From UBA966 sp046350355 (lineage in GTDB: Bacteria; Planctomycetota; Phycisphaerae; Phycisphaerales; SM1A02): a stretch of 64,000 nucleotides of DNA. Position numbers and translations under genes: made by a program. The DNA is taken from the NCBI GenBank assembly GCA_046350355.1, contig JAXMAN010000001.1:496001-560000 (forward strand), given 5' to 3'. Positions 17,171-24,822 of the stretch are shown piece after piece. The notes beneath the pieces are model-generated. The model was not told the origin of the DNA. It made no database searches and saw only the letters and a program-made list of their open reading frames with translations. How positions within the stretch are numbered: the first letter of the stretch is position 1; each line of letters starts with the position of its first letter.

Positions 17171-18286
17171 CTACTCGCCCACGCCCGCATCTGGCGAGTC
17201 CCACGCGATGGGCGGCGCCTCGCCGGGGACCGGCCCGCGCGTGCGTTCGCTGTCGGGATCGCCGCGGTCGGCGGGGAGCTCGACGCGGATCACCGTGCCG
17301 TGCGGCGACGCGTCGGCGTGCGCGATCGCGCCGCCGTGCTGCTCGACGAGCTTGCGCGCGACGGCGAGCCCCAGCCCCGTGCCGCGCTGGCCTTTGCTGC
17401 TGCTGAAGGCCTCGAAGAGGCGCGGACGCTGCGCGGCGGGGACGCCGGGGCCGTCGTCCTCGACCTCCACGACGAAGCGCGCGCGCGCGGCCTCGTGGCG
17501 CGCGCGCACGGCGACGTGCCCCGCTCGCTCGGGGACCGCCTCGATCGCGTTGGAGAGCAGGTTGAGCAGCACCTGGTGCACCGCGTTGGCGTCGATGGGC
17601 GCGGGGGGCATCGGCTCCTCGACCTCGACGCGCAGCTTCGCGCGCCGGCGCTGCGCGGTCGCGCGCATGAGGTCGGCGGTCTCGCGCACGAGCGCGCCGA
17701 GGTCCGTCTCGGCGATCTCCAGCGGCCGCTCCTTCGCGAAGGCGAGCATGTTCATCACCAGCCAGGAGACGCGGTCGAGGTTGCGCGCGACGATCGGCCA
17801 CCCCTCGCGCGCCATCTCCAGGTCGCCCTTGCGCAGCGCGAGCTCGACCGCGTCGGCGCCGCTGCGCAGCCCCTGCAGGATGTTCTTCACGCTGTGGCTG
17901 ATCGTGGCGACCGTCTCGCCGATCGCCTGCAGCCGCTGCGGATCCGCGCCCACGGGGAGGCCGAAGCCGTCGCCCGCCGCCGCCTCCGCACCGGGAGCCA
18001 GCCGCACGACGCTCATCACCGTGTCGCCGCAGCGCAGGTGGTCCCCCTCGCGCAGCGCGACGCGCCCCATCGCGCGCTCGCCGTTGATCCAGGTGCCGCC
18101 GGTGCTGTGCAGGTCGCGCACGAACCACTCGCCGCCGCTGGGCGTGAGCTCCGCATGGCGGCGGCTCATCGCGGGATCGGTCGAGCCCAGCGCCTCGGTG
18201 CTGCGGCCCAGGAGCTGCGGCTCCCCCTCGGGCAGCGCGTGCACGCGCCCCGCGTCGGGACCGGCGATGACCTGCAGGGCCAGCAC
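17171..18286 (-). CDS. Soluble FHA-domain sensor histidine kinase
   Basis: The 371-residue protein has an N-terminal FHA phosphothreonine-binding domain (about residues 25-90: GRST, SRRHAEL, TWINGERA). A dimerisation helix follows with the phospho-acceptor His131 in TISHSVKNILQGL. The HATPase domain shows QVLLNLLSNAIEAV (N box), VEDDGPGVP (G1), FEAFSSSKG (F) and GTGLGLAVARKLVEQHGG (G2). No membrane segment or receiver domain is present, so input is probably cytoplasmic, perhaps from a Ser/Thr kinase substrate bound by the FHA domain. No response regulator is adjacent. The start is GTG, 16 nt after the TPR gene, in an operon behind astB. Confidence 0.9.
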   Translation of the reverse strand: MLALQVIAGPDAGRVHALPEGEPQLLGRSTEALGSTDPAMSRRHAELTPSGGEWFVRDLHSTGGTWINGERAMGRVALREGDHLRCGDTVMSVVRLAPGAEAAAGDGFGLPVGADPQRLQAIGETVATISHSVKNILQGLRSGADAVELALRKGDLEMAREGWPIVARNLDRVSWLVMNMLAFAKERPLEIAETDLGALVRETADLMRATAQRRRAKLRVEVEEPMPPAPIDANAVHQVLLNLLSNAIEAVPERAGHVAVRARHEAARARFVVEVEDDGPGVPAAQRPRLFEAFSSSKGQRGTGLGLAVARKLVEQHGGAIAHADASPHGTVIRVELPADRGDPDSERTRGPVPGEAPPIAWDSPDAGVGE

Positions 18287-18302
18287 GCGGGGCTCGCCTC
18301 CC

Positions 18303-19781
18303 TCACTCCTTCTTGGAGACGAGCTCGCGCAGCACCTTCGCGCGCTCGGGATCGAGCGTGGTGAGCGCGTACTCCTGCTCGCCCGCGGTCTTGCGGTCGC
18401 CCAGCGCGAAGGCGGAGAGCCCCAGCACGTAGCGCGCCTGCGCGTTCTTCGGATCCGCCTGCACGGCGGCCTCGGCGAGCGCCTTCGCGTCGGCGTAGCG
18501 CTTCTCCTTGTACGCGACGATCGCCAGCTTGGTCTGCGCGGCGGCAGCCGCGGGACCGGTGCCCGCCTTCATCGCCTGCTGGTAGGACTCGAGCGCGCGC
18601 GCCGCGTCGCCCATCTGCTCGAGCGCCATGCCGCGGAAGGCATGCGCCGCGGGGTCGTTCGCCCGCAGCGCGATCGCCTTGTCGAAGGCGGCGACCGCCT
18701 CCTCGCGGCGCGCGAGCCGCTGGTACGCGTAGCCCATCGCGATGTACGCGTCCGCGTCGCTGGGGAAGGCGGCGACGGCCTCGGAGATCTGCTGCGCGGC
18801 GTCGCCCCAGCGCTGCTGCGCGAGCTGCGCGTAGCCCAGCGCCAGCTTCGCCTCCGGAGACTTCGGATCCAGGCGCACCGCGTCGGTGGCGTGGCGCGCG
18901 GCCTTCTCGGCATCGCCGGTGCGCAGCGCCATGACGGCGATGTTGGTCTCGACCGCGGCGCTGGCGACGCCCGCGTCGTGCGCGACCATCAGCGTGGCGA
19001 GCGCCTTGTCGGGCTTGCCCTCCTGCGCGTACAGCTCGGCGAGCGCGGTGGCCGCGCCGGCCTGCCGCGCGTCGGCGGCGAGCGCCTCCTCGAAGGCGGC
19101 GCGCGCCTCGGCGACGGCGCCCGACTTGCGCGCGAGCGAGCCCACCGCGTAGAGCGCGTGGCCGCGGCGCTGCGGATCCTTCATCGCCGGCAGCGCGAGC
19201 GCGCGGCGCGCGGTCGCGAGCGCCTCCGCGGTCTGCCCCTGCGCGTCCAGCGCGAGCGCGAGGTTCGTCCACGCGCCCGCCATCGTCGCATCCAGCTCGA
19301 GCGCGCGGCGGTACGCGGCGACCGCGTCGCCGGTGCGGCCCGCGCGCTGCGCGGCGAGCCCCTCCTCGAAGGCGGACTTCGCCTGCACGCGCGCGGCGGC
19401 CAGCTTCTCGGCGTCGAGCTTCGCCTGCTTCTCCTCCGGCGAGACGAAGTCCTTGACGGCGCTCGGCGGTCCTTCGGCGCGCTCGCTGCCCGCTTCCGCG
19501 AGCGTCGGCGGCGCGGCGGCCCGCTCGGCGGCGGCCTTCTCCGCGGCCTCCTTCTCGGCGGCTGCCTTCGCCGCGGCTTCCTTGGCGGCGGCCTCCTTCG
19601 CGGCCGCCTCCTGCGCGGCCTTGTCGGCGGCTTCCTTCGCCTTCGCCTCCTCGGCGGCGGCGGTGGCGGCGGCCGCTGCTGCGGCTGCGGACGCGGACTG
19701 CCATCGCTTCCAGGCAAACACACCGGCAGCGGCGAGGACGAGCAGTCCAACGACGACGAGAAGGCGCGTGCGTGGCTTCAC
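18303..19781 (-). CDS. Membrane-anchored TPR repeat protein
   Basis: The 492-residue protein has one N-terminal membrane helix (LLVVVGLLVLAAAGVFAW). An Ala/Glu/Lys-rich region predicted to be coiled coil follows (about residues 30-90, KEAAAKEAAAK-type). About nine tetratricopeptide repeats come next, for example AYRRALELDATMAGAWTNLA and AFDKAIALRANDPAAHAFRG. TPR arrays mediate protein-protein contacts; the partner is unknown. The GTG start overlaps the astB stop codon as GTGA, which supports translational coupling. The frame remains open far upstream, but that part is a shadow of other genes. Confidence 0.88.
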   Translation of the reverse strand: MKPRTRLLVVVGLLVLAAAGVFAWKRWQSASAAAAAAAATAAAEEAKAKEAADKAAQEAAAKEAAAKEAAAKAAAEKEAAEKAAAERAAAPPTLAEAGSERAEGPPSAVKDFVSPEEKQAKLDAEKLAAARVQAKSAFEEGLAAQRAGRTGDAVAAYRRALELDATMAGAWTNLALALDAQGQTAEALATARRALALPAMKDPQRRGHALYAVGSLARKSGAVAEARAAFEEALAADARQAGAATALAELYAQEGKPDKALATLMVAHDAGVASAAVETNIAVMALRTGDAEKAARHATDAVRLDPKSPEAKLALGYAQLAQQRWGDAAQQISEAVAAFPSDADAYIAMGYAYQRLARREEAVAAFDKAIALRANDPAAHAFRGMALEQMGDAARALESYQQAMKAGTGPAAAAAQTKLAIVAYKEKRYADAKALAEAAVQADPKNAQARYVLGLSAFALGDRKTAGEQEYALTTLDPERAKVLRELVSKKE

Positions 19782-21172
19782 GCGCGCAGGGTACCGCGCG
19801 CGACCTCGCCGCCGCTGCGCTGGAAGTCGTAGATCGCGCCGAGCCCCAGGATCTGCGTGAGCTCGTCGAGCGCGTCGCGGCTCTCGCGCAGGAGCGCGGG
19901 GTCGGCGAGGTCGGCGGGGGCGAGCTCCTCGCGGTAGCGGCGCGTCGCCCAGTCGACCAGGCGCGCATGCTGCGCCGGGGTGTGCCAGCAGCCGGGGGCG
20001 ACGCGCGCGCGCTCGGCCGGGGTGAGCGGCACGCGCAGGCGCAGGCAGGCGGGGCCGCCGCCGTTGCGCATGCTCTCGCGCACATCCAGGAACTGCGCGG
20101 CGGCCACGGGGCAGGCGGGATCCGCGAGCATCCGCCCGACGACGGTGCGGACGCCCGGGTGCTCCTCGCACTCCTTCGGCAGGACCAGGACCATCGAATG
20201 ATCCGGCAGCGTCAGGAGCTGCGAATTGAAGAGGTAGGTCGAGACCGCCTCCGCGACGCTCACCTCCGACTGCGGCACGATCACCGGCAGGAAGCCCGGG
20301 CCCAGCAGCGCCTGCAGGTCGTCGAGCAGCCGCTCCTGCGAGAGGAAGGCGAGCTCGTGAACAAGGAGCACGTTGCCGTTGCCCACCGCGATGACGTCGT
20401 TGTGGAAGACCCCCTGGTCGATCGCCGCCGGATGCTGCTGCGCGAAGAGCGCGCGTCCGGGCGGGATGCCATGGCGCTTGGCGATCGCGGCGCTCGCCTC
20501 GTAGGTCTGGCGCGCGGGATAGCGCGAGGGGCGCCGCCCCGCGCCGTCGGCGTGCATGCCGTAGGCGAAGAGGTGCAGCCCCTCGTCCGCGGGATCGGCG
20601 CCGGCGGTGCGCGTGAGGCGCGTGTGGTTGGCGGCGCCTTCGTCGCCGTAGGCGCTCGGGTGGCCGTCGACGAGCGTGCCCGGGAGCGCGTCGTGCACCG
20701 CGAAGGCCTGCGCATCCGGGAAGACCGCGCGCAGCGTGCGGCCGGTCTGCGGGGGCTCGATCGCGCGGTGCGGCATCGCGCGCAGGTTGGCGACGGTGAA
20801 GTGGACGCGCCCGTCGCCGGCGTCGACGGAGGGGGTGACCGTCGCGGCGTTGGCGGTCCACATCGCGCTGGCGCTGCAGGCGCGGGCGAGCAGGTGCGGC
20901 GCCTCGCGCGCGGCGCGGGCGAGGACGGTGGCGTCGTCGCCCTCGAAGCCCAGGGCGCGCAGCGTCGGCAGGTGCGGGCGCTCGTGGGGGGGCAGGTACC
21001 CCTGCGGCAGCCCCAGGCGCGCCAGGGCGTCCATCTTGGCGAGCCCCTGCAGCGCCGCCTCGCGCGGGCGCGAGACCTGCCCCTGGTGGCGGCTGCTGGC
21101 GATGTTCCCGTGCGAGAGCCCGGCGTAGTTGTGCGTGGGACCGACGATTCCGTCGAAGTTCGACTCGGACAC
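19778..21172 (-). CDS. astB: N-succinylarginine dihydrolase AstB
   Basis: AstB hydrolyses N-succinylarginine to N-succinylornithine, CO2 and ammonia in the arginine succinyltransferase pathway. The 464-residue product shows the expected start SNFDGIVGPTHNYAGLSHGN, the HNDVIAVGNGNVLL segment with an active-site His, and NGGGPACLRLRV with the catalytic Cys. It is slightly longer than the Escherichia coli enzyme. No other ast gene is in the window, so its pathway context here is unclear. The start is GTG with TACGCT 6 nt upstream. It leads an operon with the TPR protein and the FHA kinase and is divergent from holA. Confidence 0.92.
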   Translation of the reverse strand: MSESNFDGIVGPTHNYAGLSHGNIASSRHQGQVSRPREAALQGLAKMDALARLGLPQGYLPPHERPHLPTLRALGFEGDDATVLARAAREAPHLLARACSASAMWTANAATVTPSVDAGDGRVHFTVANLRAMPHRAIEPPQTGRTLRAVFPDAQAFAVHDALPGTLVDGHPSAYGDEGAANHTRLTRTAGADPADEGLHLFAYGMHADGAGRRPSRYPARQTYEASAAIAKRHGIPPGRALFAQQHPAAIDQGVFHNDVIAVGNGNVLLVHELAFLSQERLLDDLQALLGPGFLPVIVPQSEVSVAEAVSTYLFNSQLLTLPDHSMVLVLPKECEEHPGVRTVVGRMLADPACPVAAAQFLDVRESMRNGGGPACLRLRVPLTPAERARVAPGCWHTPAQHARLVDWATRRYREELAPADLADPALLRESRDALDELTQILGLGAIYDFQRSGGEVARGTLRA

Positions 21173-21178
21173 GGCGCA

Positions 21179-21184
21179 AGCGTA
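21179..21184 (-). promoter_or_regulatory. Putative -10 box of the astB operon
   Basis: TACGCT on the minus strand lies 6 nt before the GTG at 21172. It stands 30 nt from the divergent box of holA. Confidence 0.5.
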
Positions 21185-21214
21185 CCCCCGCGAAGGCGGC
21201 ACCCGGAGTCCACC

Positions 21215-21220
21215 TACAAT
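21215..21220 (+). promoter_or_regulatory. Putative -10 box of holA
   Basis: TACAAT lies 10 nt before the ATG at 21231. It is divergent from the astB promoter. Confidence 0.5.
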
Positions 21221-21230
21221 CGCGCCCCGC

Positions 21231-22256
21231 ATGGCACGCGCGGCCTCGACATCCCGCCAGAGCGGCGCCGGCGCGCCCGACGCGACGATGCGCATCGTCG
21301 TGCTCACGGGCAAGGACTCCTTCCTGCGCGTCGAGCGCTCGCGCCAGCTCCAGGAGGCGCTCGAGGCGCACTTCGGCGCGGTCGACCGCTTCGACATCGA
21401 CGGCGCCGGCGCGCCGCTGAGCGCGGTCCTCGACGAGCTGCGCTCCTACGGCCTGCTCGCGCAGCACAAGCTGGTGATCGTCGACAACGCCGAGGTCTTC
21501 CTGGGCGCCGAGGACCGCCGCCGCGCGATGGAGCGCTACGCGGAGAACCCGCAGCCCGAGAGCACGCTGCTGCTGCGCGCGGGCGCGCGCTGGAACCCGG
21601 GCAAGTTCGACAAGCTGGTCGAGGCGTGCGGCGGCGCGGTGCTCAAGTGCGACGCCCCCTCGGACGCGGAGGCCGCGCGCTGGTGCGGCGCGCGCGCGAC
21701 GAAGCAGCACGGCACGGCGCTCGAGCCGGGCGCGGCGGAGCTGCTGGTGGAGAAGATCGGCCCCGACCTGGCGCGGCTGGACAGCGAGCTGGGCAAGCTC
21801 GCGGCGGCGGCGGGGCAGGGGCGGCCGATCGCGCGTGCGCTGGTCGCGGAGTTCGTCGGCCTCTCGCGCGAGGAGCAGGCGTGGGAGATCCAGTCCGTGC
21901 TGCTGCGCGACGGCCCGAAGGCCACGCTCGCGAAGCTGGACGAGCTGGTGCGCGTCTCGGGCGTGCCCGAGGTGATGATCGGCTGGTCGATCGTCGACAT
22001 CCTGCGCAAGGTCCACGACGCCGCGCGCCTGCTGGCGCAGGGGCAGAACGAATTCGCCGTGGCGAAGCAGCTTCGCCTCTGGGGCGATGCGCAGGCGGTG
22101 GTCGTGCGCGCGGCGAAGCGGCTGGGCCCGCACCGCGCCGCGCAGCTCCTCGCCGAGGCGGTGCGCGCGGACGCGCGCACGAAGTCGGGGCTGAGTTCCG
22201 ATTCGGTCCGTACCTTTGAGGCGCTGGTCGTCACGATCGGCGAAGGAGTCGCATGA
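21231..22256 (+). CDS. holA: DNA polymerase III subunit delta
   Basis: The delta subunit opens the sliding clamp within the clamp-loader complex. The 341-residue protein has the family layout: an N-terminal RecA-like domain (IVVLTGKDSFLRVERSRQL, YGLLAQHKLVIVDNAEVFL, STLLLRAGARWNPGKFDKL), then a helical lid and a C-terminal collar domain (EIQSVLLRDGPKATLAKLDEL, KQLRLWGDAQ). Conservation is modest, as usual for HolA. The start at 21231 fits the TACAAT box; ATG 21288 (MRIVVLTG) is an alternative that would still give a complete domain. The stop overlaps the next start as ATGA. Confidence 0.85.
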   Translation: MARAASTSRQSGAGAPDATMRIVVLTGKDSFLRVERSRQLQEALEAHFGAVDRFDIDGAGAPLSAVLDELRSYGLLAQHKLVIVDNAEVFLGAEDRRRAMERYAENPQPESTLLLRAGARWNPGKFDKLVEACGGAVLKCDAPSDAEAARWCGARATKQHGTALEPGAAELLVEKIGPDLARLDSELGKLAAAAGQGRPIARALVAEFVGLSREEQAWEIQSVLLRDGPKATLAKLDELVRVSGVPEVMIGWSIVDILRKVHDAARLLAQGQNEFAVAKQLRLWGDAQAVVVRAAKRLGPHRAAQLLAEAVRADARTKSGLSSDSVRTFEALVVTIGEGVA

Positions 22257-23677
22257 AGCAGTCGATCCTGGTCCGTTCCCTCTCCGCGAGCGCCTTCCTC
22301 TGCGCGGTGGCGCTGCTGCCCGCGGGATGCGCCTCGACGCCCGCGAAGAGCGCGGGTGGCTCGCCCACGGCGGGTGCATCCACCGCGCCGGCGGCGGCGC
22401 CGGCGAAGAAGAAGACCGTCGACGGCCTGGCGAAGGACCAGTCGCGCAAGAGCTTCGACACGCAGCCGGTGGTGCTCGCCGCGGGCAAGCCGCTGCCGCG
22501 CTCGACGCGCCCCGCGGCCATGCCGCTGCTCGACGCGACGCTCGCGCCCGAGTCCCCCAAGCAGGTCGCGGCCGCGCCCGATGTGCCGCCCCCGGACCAG
22601 ATGGCGATGGCGACGACGCCGCCGCCCGTCGCGAACGAAGTGCCGCCCGAGGCGCCCGCGCCCGCGCCGGCGGAGGCCGTGACGCCGCCGCCCGTGGTGC
22701 CTGCGCCGGTGGCGCCGGAGCCGGCGCCGACTCCCGCGCCGGAGCCCGCGGCCGCGCCCGCGCCGTCGCGCGAGCCGACGCCGGAGCCGGCGGCCGCGCC
22801 GGTTCCCGAGCCGAAGCCCGCGCCAGAGCCAGAGCCAATGCCCGCACCAGAGCCGGCGCCGACGCCCGCACCGGAACCCGCGCCAACTCCAGCGCCGACC
22901 CCTGCGCCGGAACCCGCGCCGACGCCAGCGCCGGAGCCGGCGCCCACGCCCGCGCCCGAACCCACGCCGACGCCCGCACCCGCGGAACCCGCCGCGGCGC
23001 CCGCGCCGACACCGACGCCCGAGCCGACGCCCGCGCCGAGCGAGCTCGCCGACGGCGCGCGCGTCGCGCCCGCGCAGCCCGCGCCCGCGCCGGAGATGCC
23101 GCCCGAGCCCTCGCGTCCGCAGCGTCCGCGCAGCGACGCGCCCGCCACCACGCCCGTCGACGAGCGATCGATCCTGCGCGGCTACCAGTCGCAGGAGGCG
23201 GAGCTCAAGCCGATCACGGCGGCGGCAGCCGCCGCCGAGCCCGCGGTCCCCACCTTCGAGGACCCGACCAAGCGCGTGCGCATCCTGCGTCCGGCGCTCG
23301 CCTCGAAGGTGCGCGGCTTCGCGAACCTCACGCGCATCGATCCGCCCAACGTGCATCCGGGCGACCGCTTCATCGTCTACTTCGAGCTGGGCAACTGGTC
23401 CGTCGTGCCCGACACCGAAGGCCGCCATGTGGTCCGCGCCACCTACACGCTCTCGATCCAGGACCAGCAGGGCCACGAGATCTGGAGCGAGGGACCGCTG
23501 ATGGCGCGCGACGCCGCGCGCACGCCGCCGCAGGATCTCTTCATCACGCGCATGGTGCGCATCCCGGCCTCGCTGCCGGTGGGCCTCTACACGCTGGTGA
23601 TCGATGCGACGGACGGCGCGAACGGCGCGAATGCGAAGGCGCGCGTCTCCTTCGGCGTGATCACGACGAAGCCATGA
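22253..23677 (+). CDS. Lipoprotein with a long Pro-Ala-Glu repeat
   Basis: The 474-residue product has a lipoprotein signal peptide (lipobox LLPAGC near residue 25). Residues about 150-270 are a low-complexity repeat of PAPEP and PTPAPEP units. A C-terminal domain of about 140 residues follows (RVRILRPALASKVRGFANL, VYFELGNWSVVPDTEGRHVV, GLYTLVIDATDGANG) and looks like an immunoglobulin-like beta-sandwich. The Pro-rich segment is probably an extended spacer holding the C-terminal domain away from the membrane. Its function is unknown. It overlaps holA (ATGA) and the next gene (ATGA), so it belongs to an operon. Confidence 0.8.
   Translation: MKQSILVRSLSASAFLCAVALLPAGCASTPAKSAGGSPTAGASTAPAAAPAKKKTVDGLAKDQSRKSFDTQPVVLAAGKPLPRSTRPAAMPLLDATLAPESPKQVAAAPDVPPPDQMAMATTPPPVANEVPPEAPAPAPAEAVTPPPVVPAPVAPEPAPTPAPEPAAAPAPSREPTPEPAAAPVPEPKPAPEPEPMPAPEPAPTPAPEPAPTPAPTPAPEPAPTPAPEPAPTPAPEPTPTPAPAEPAAAPAPTPTPEPTPAPSELADGARVAPAQPAPAPEMPPEPSRPQRPRSDAPATTPVDERSILRGYQSQEAELKPITAAAAAAEPAVPTFEDPTKRVRILRPALASKVRGFANLTRIDPPNVHPGDRFIVYFELGNWSVVPDTEGRHVVRATYTLSIQDQQGHEIWSEGPLMARDAARTPPQDLFITRMVRIPASLPVGLYTLVIDATDGANGANAKARVSFGVITTKP
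22700..23040 (+). repeat. Degenerate in-frame repeat coding for PAPEP/PTPAPEP
   Basis: Short units of about 12-18 nt such as GCGCCGACGCCCGCGCCGG recur with silent variation inside the lipoprotein gene. The antisense strand looks like a Gly/Ala-rich open frame, which is a shadow. Confidence 0.7.
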
Positions 23678-24693
23678 GCACTTCCATCACCACCCGAGTT
23701 CACGCCCTCGCCGGCGCCATCGCGTGCGCCGCGGTCCTTTCCGGTTGCGACCGCGATGCGGGCAAGCCCGCCGGCTCGTCGGCTGCTGCGCCTGCGGCCG
23801 CGCCAGATGCCGCGGCGACGCCCGCGTCCTCGGCACCGGCCACCGCGCCGCTGCGCGTCGTCGCCACCAACCTCCCGCTCGCGCTCTTCGCGGGCGCGAT
23901 CGGCGGCGACGCCGTGCGCGTGGAGCTGCCCGTTCCCGAGGAGACCGATCCCGCGGATTGGTCGCCCTCGGCCGAGGCCGTCGCCGCGATGCAGGGCGCC
24001 GACCTCATCCTCTGCAACGGCGCGGGCGACGAGAAGTGGCTCGCGACCGCCGCGCTGCCGCGCTCGCGCACGCTCGACACCAGCGCGCCGATCGCCGCAT
24101 CGCTCATCACGCTGCCCGAGGCGGTCACGCACTCGCACGGCCCCGGCGGCGCGCACACGCACTCGGGGACCGCGACCGGCACCTGGCTGGACTTCGACCT
24201 CGCGGCGAAGCAGGCCGAGGCGGTGGGCGCGCGCCTGGAGGCGCTCCGTCCCGCCGACGCGGCCGCGATGCGTCAGCGCACGCAGGCGCTCGTCGCGCGG
24301 CTGCACGCGCTCGCGCAGCGCAGCGCCGCCGTGGGCGCGGCGCTCGCCGGCGCGCCGGTGATCGCCAGCCACCCCGTCTACGACTACCTCGCGCGGCGCG
24401 CGGGCCTCTCGCTGCGCAGCGTGCACTGGGAACCGGGCGACGAACCCTCCGCCGCCGACTGGCAGGCCTTCGACACCCTGCGCGCCGCGCATCCGGCGCG
24501 GGTCATGCTCTGGGAGGGCGAGCCCACGAAGGGCGCGCGCGACCAGCTTCTCCAGCGCGGGATCACGGTCGTCGTCTTCTTCCCCGGCCCCAACGCGCCG
24601 GAGCAGCAGCGCACCCTGGACGCCTGGTGCTCCCAGATGGAGGCGTCGCTCTCCGCGCTGCAGGCGGCGGCAGCGCCGAAGCCCGGCGGATAA
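23674..24693 (+). CDS. Metal ABC transporter substrate-binding lipoprotein (ZnuA/TroA-like)
   Basis: The 339-residue protein is a cluster A-I type zinc or manganese binding protein. A lipobox (VLSGC, near residue 25) is followed by a disordered Ala/Pro spacer and then the TroA fold: VVATNLPLALFAGAIGGDAVRV, DWSPSAEAVAAMQGADLILCNG, a His-rich loop (HSHGPGGAHTHSG), and ASHPVYDYLARRAGL. It starts within the stop of the preceding lipoprotein gene (ATGA). No metal-import permease or ATPase is adjacent; the ABC genes downstream belong to an exporter class. Confidence 0.88.
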   Translation: MSTSITTRVHALAGAIACAAVLSGCDRDAGKPAGSSAAAPAAAPDAAATPASSAPATAPLRVVATNLPLALFAGAIGGDAVRVELPVPEETDPADWSPSAEAVAAMQGADLILCNGAGDEKWLATAALPRSRTLDTSAPIAASLITLPEAVTHSHGPGGAHTHSGTATGTWLDFDLAAKQAEAVGARLEALRPADAAAMRQRTQALVARLHALAQRSAAVGAALAGAPVIASHPVYDYLARRAGLSLRSVHWEPGDEPSAADWQAFDTLRAAHPARVMLWEGEPTKGARDQLLQRGITVVVFFPGPNAPEQQRTLDAWCSQMEASLSALQAAAAPKPGG

Positions 24694-24758
24694 TCCACGG
24701 ATCCGCTGCCCCCCAAGGGCCAAAGCGCTCGGGCGCCGGTGGGGCCCCCGTCTTGATC

Positions 24759-24764
24759 TATCAT
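24759..24764 (+). promoter_or_regulatory. Putative -10 box upstream of kup
   Basis: TATCAT lies 58 nt before the kup GTG. An ATG at 24767 opens a 19-codon frame whose TGA overlaps the kup start as GTGA. However, that ATG is too close to the box to be inside a transcript starting from it. Confidence 0.35.
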
Positions 24765-24822
24765 TGATGCCCTTTGCGCCCGCCCGCCCGTTCGGGGTGC
24801 CGGCGCGCTCTGGTCCACCTCG

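Noticed and set aside
22700..23040. Repeat tested as a possible CRISPR array
   Set aside because: The units are short, degenerate and without unique spacers, and they are in frame in a coding gene.
22231..23151. Gly/Val-rich minus-strand frame (GAGVGVGSG-type) that resembles a silk-like protein
   Set aside because: It is the antisense of the PAPEP repeat of a lipoprotein with a signal peptide and operon context.
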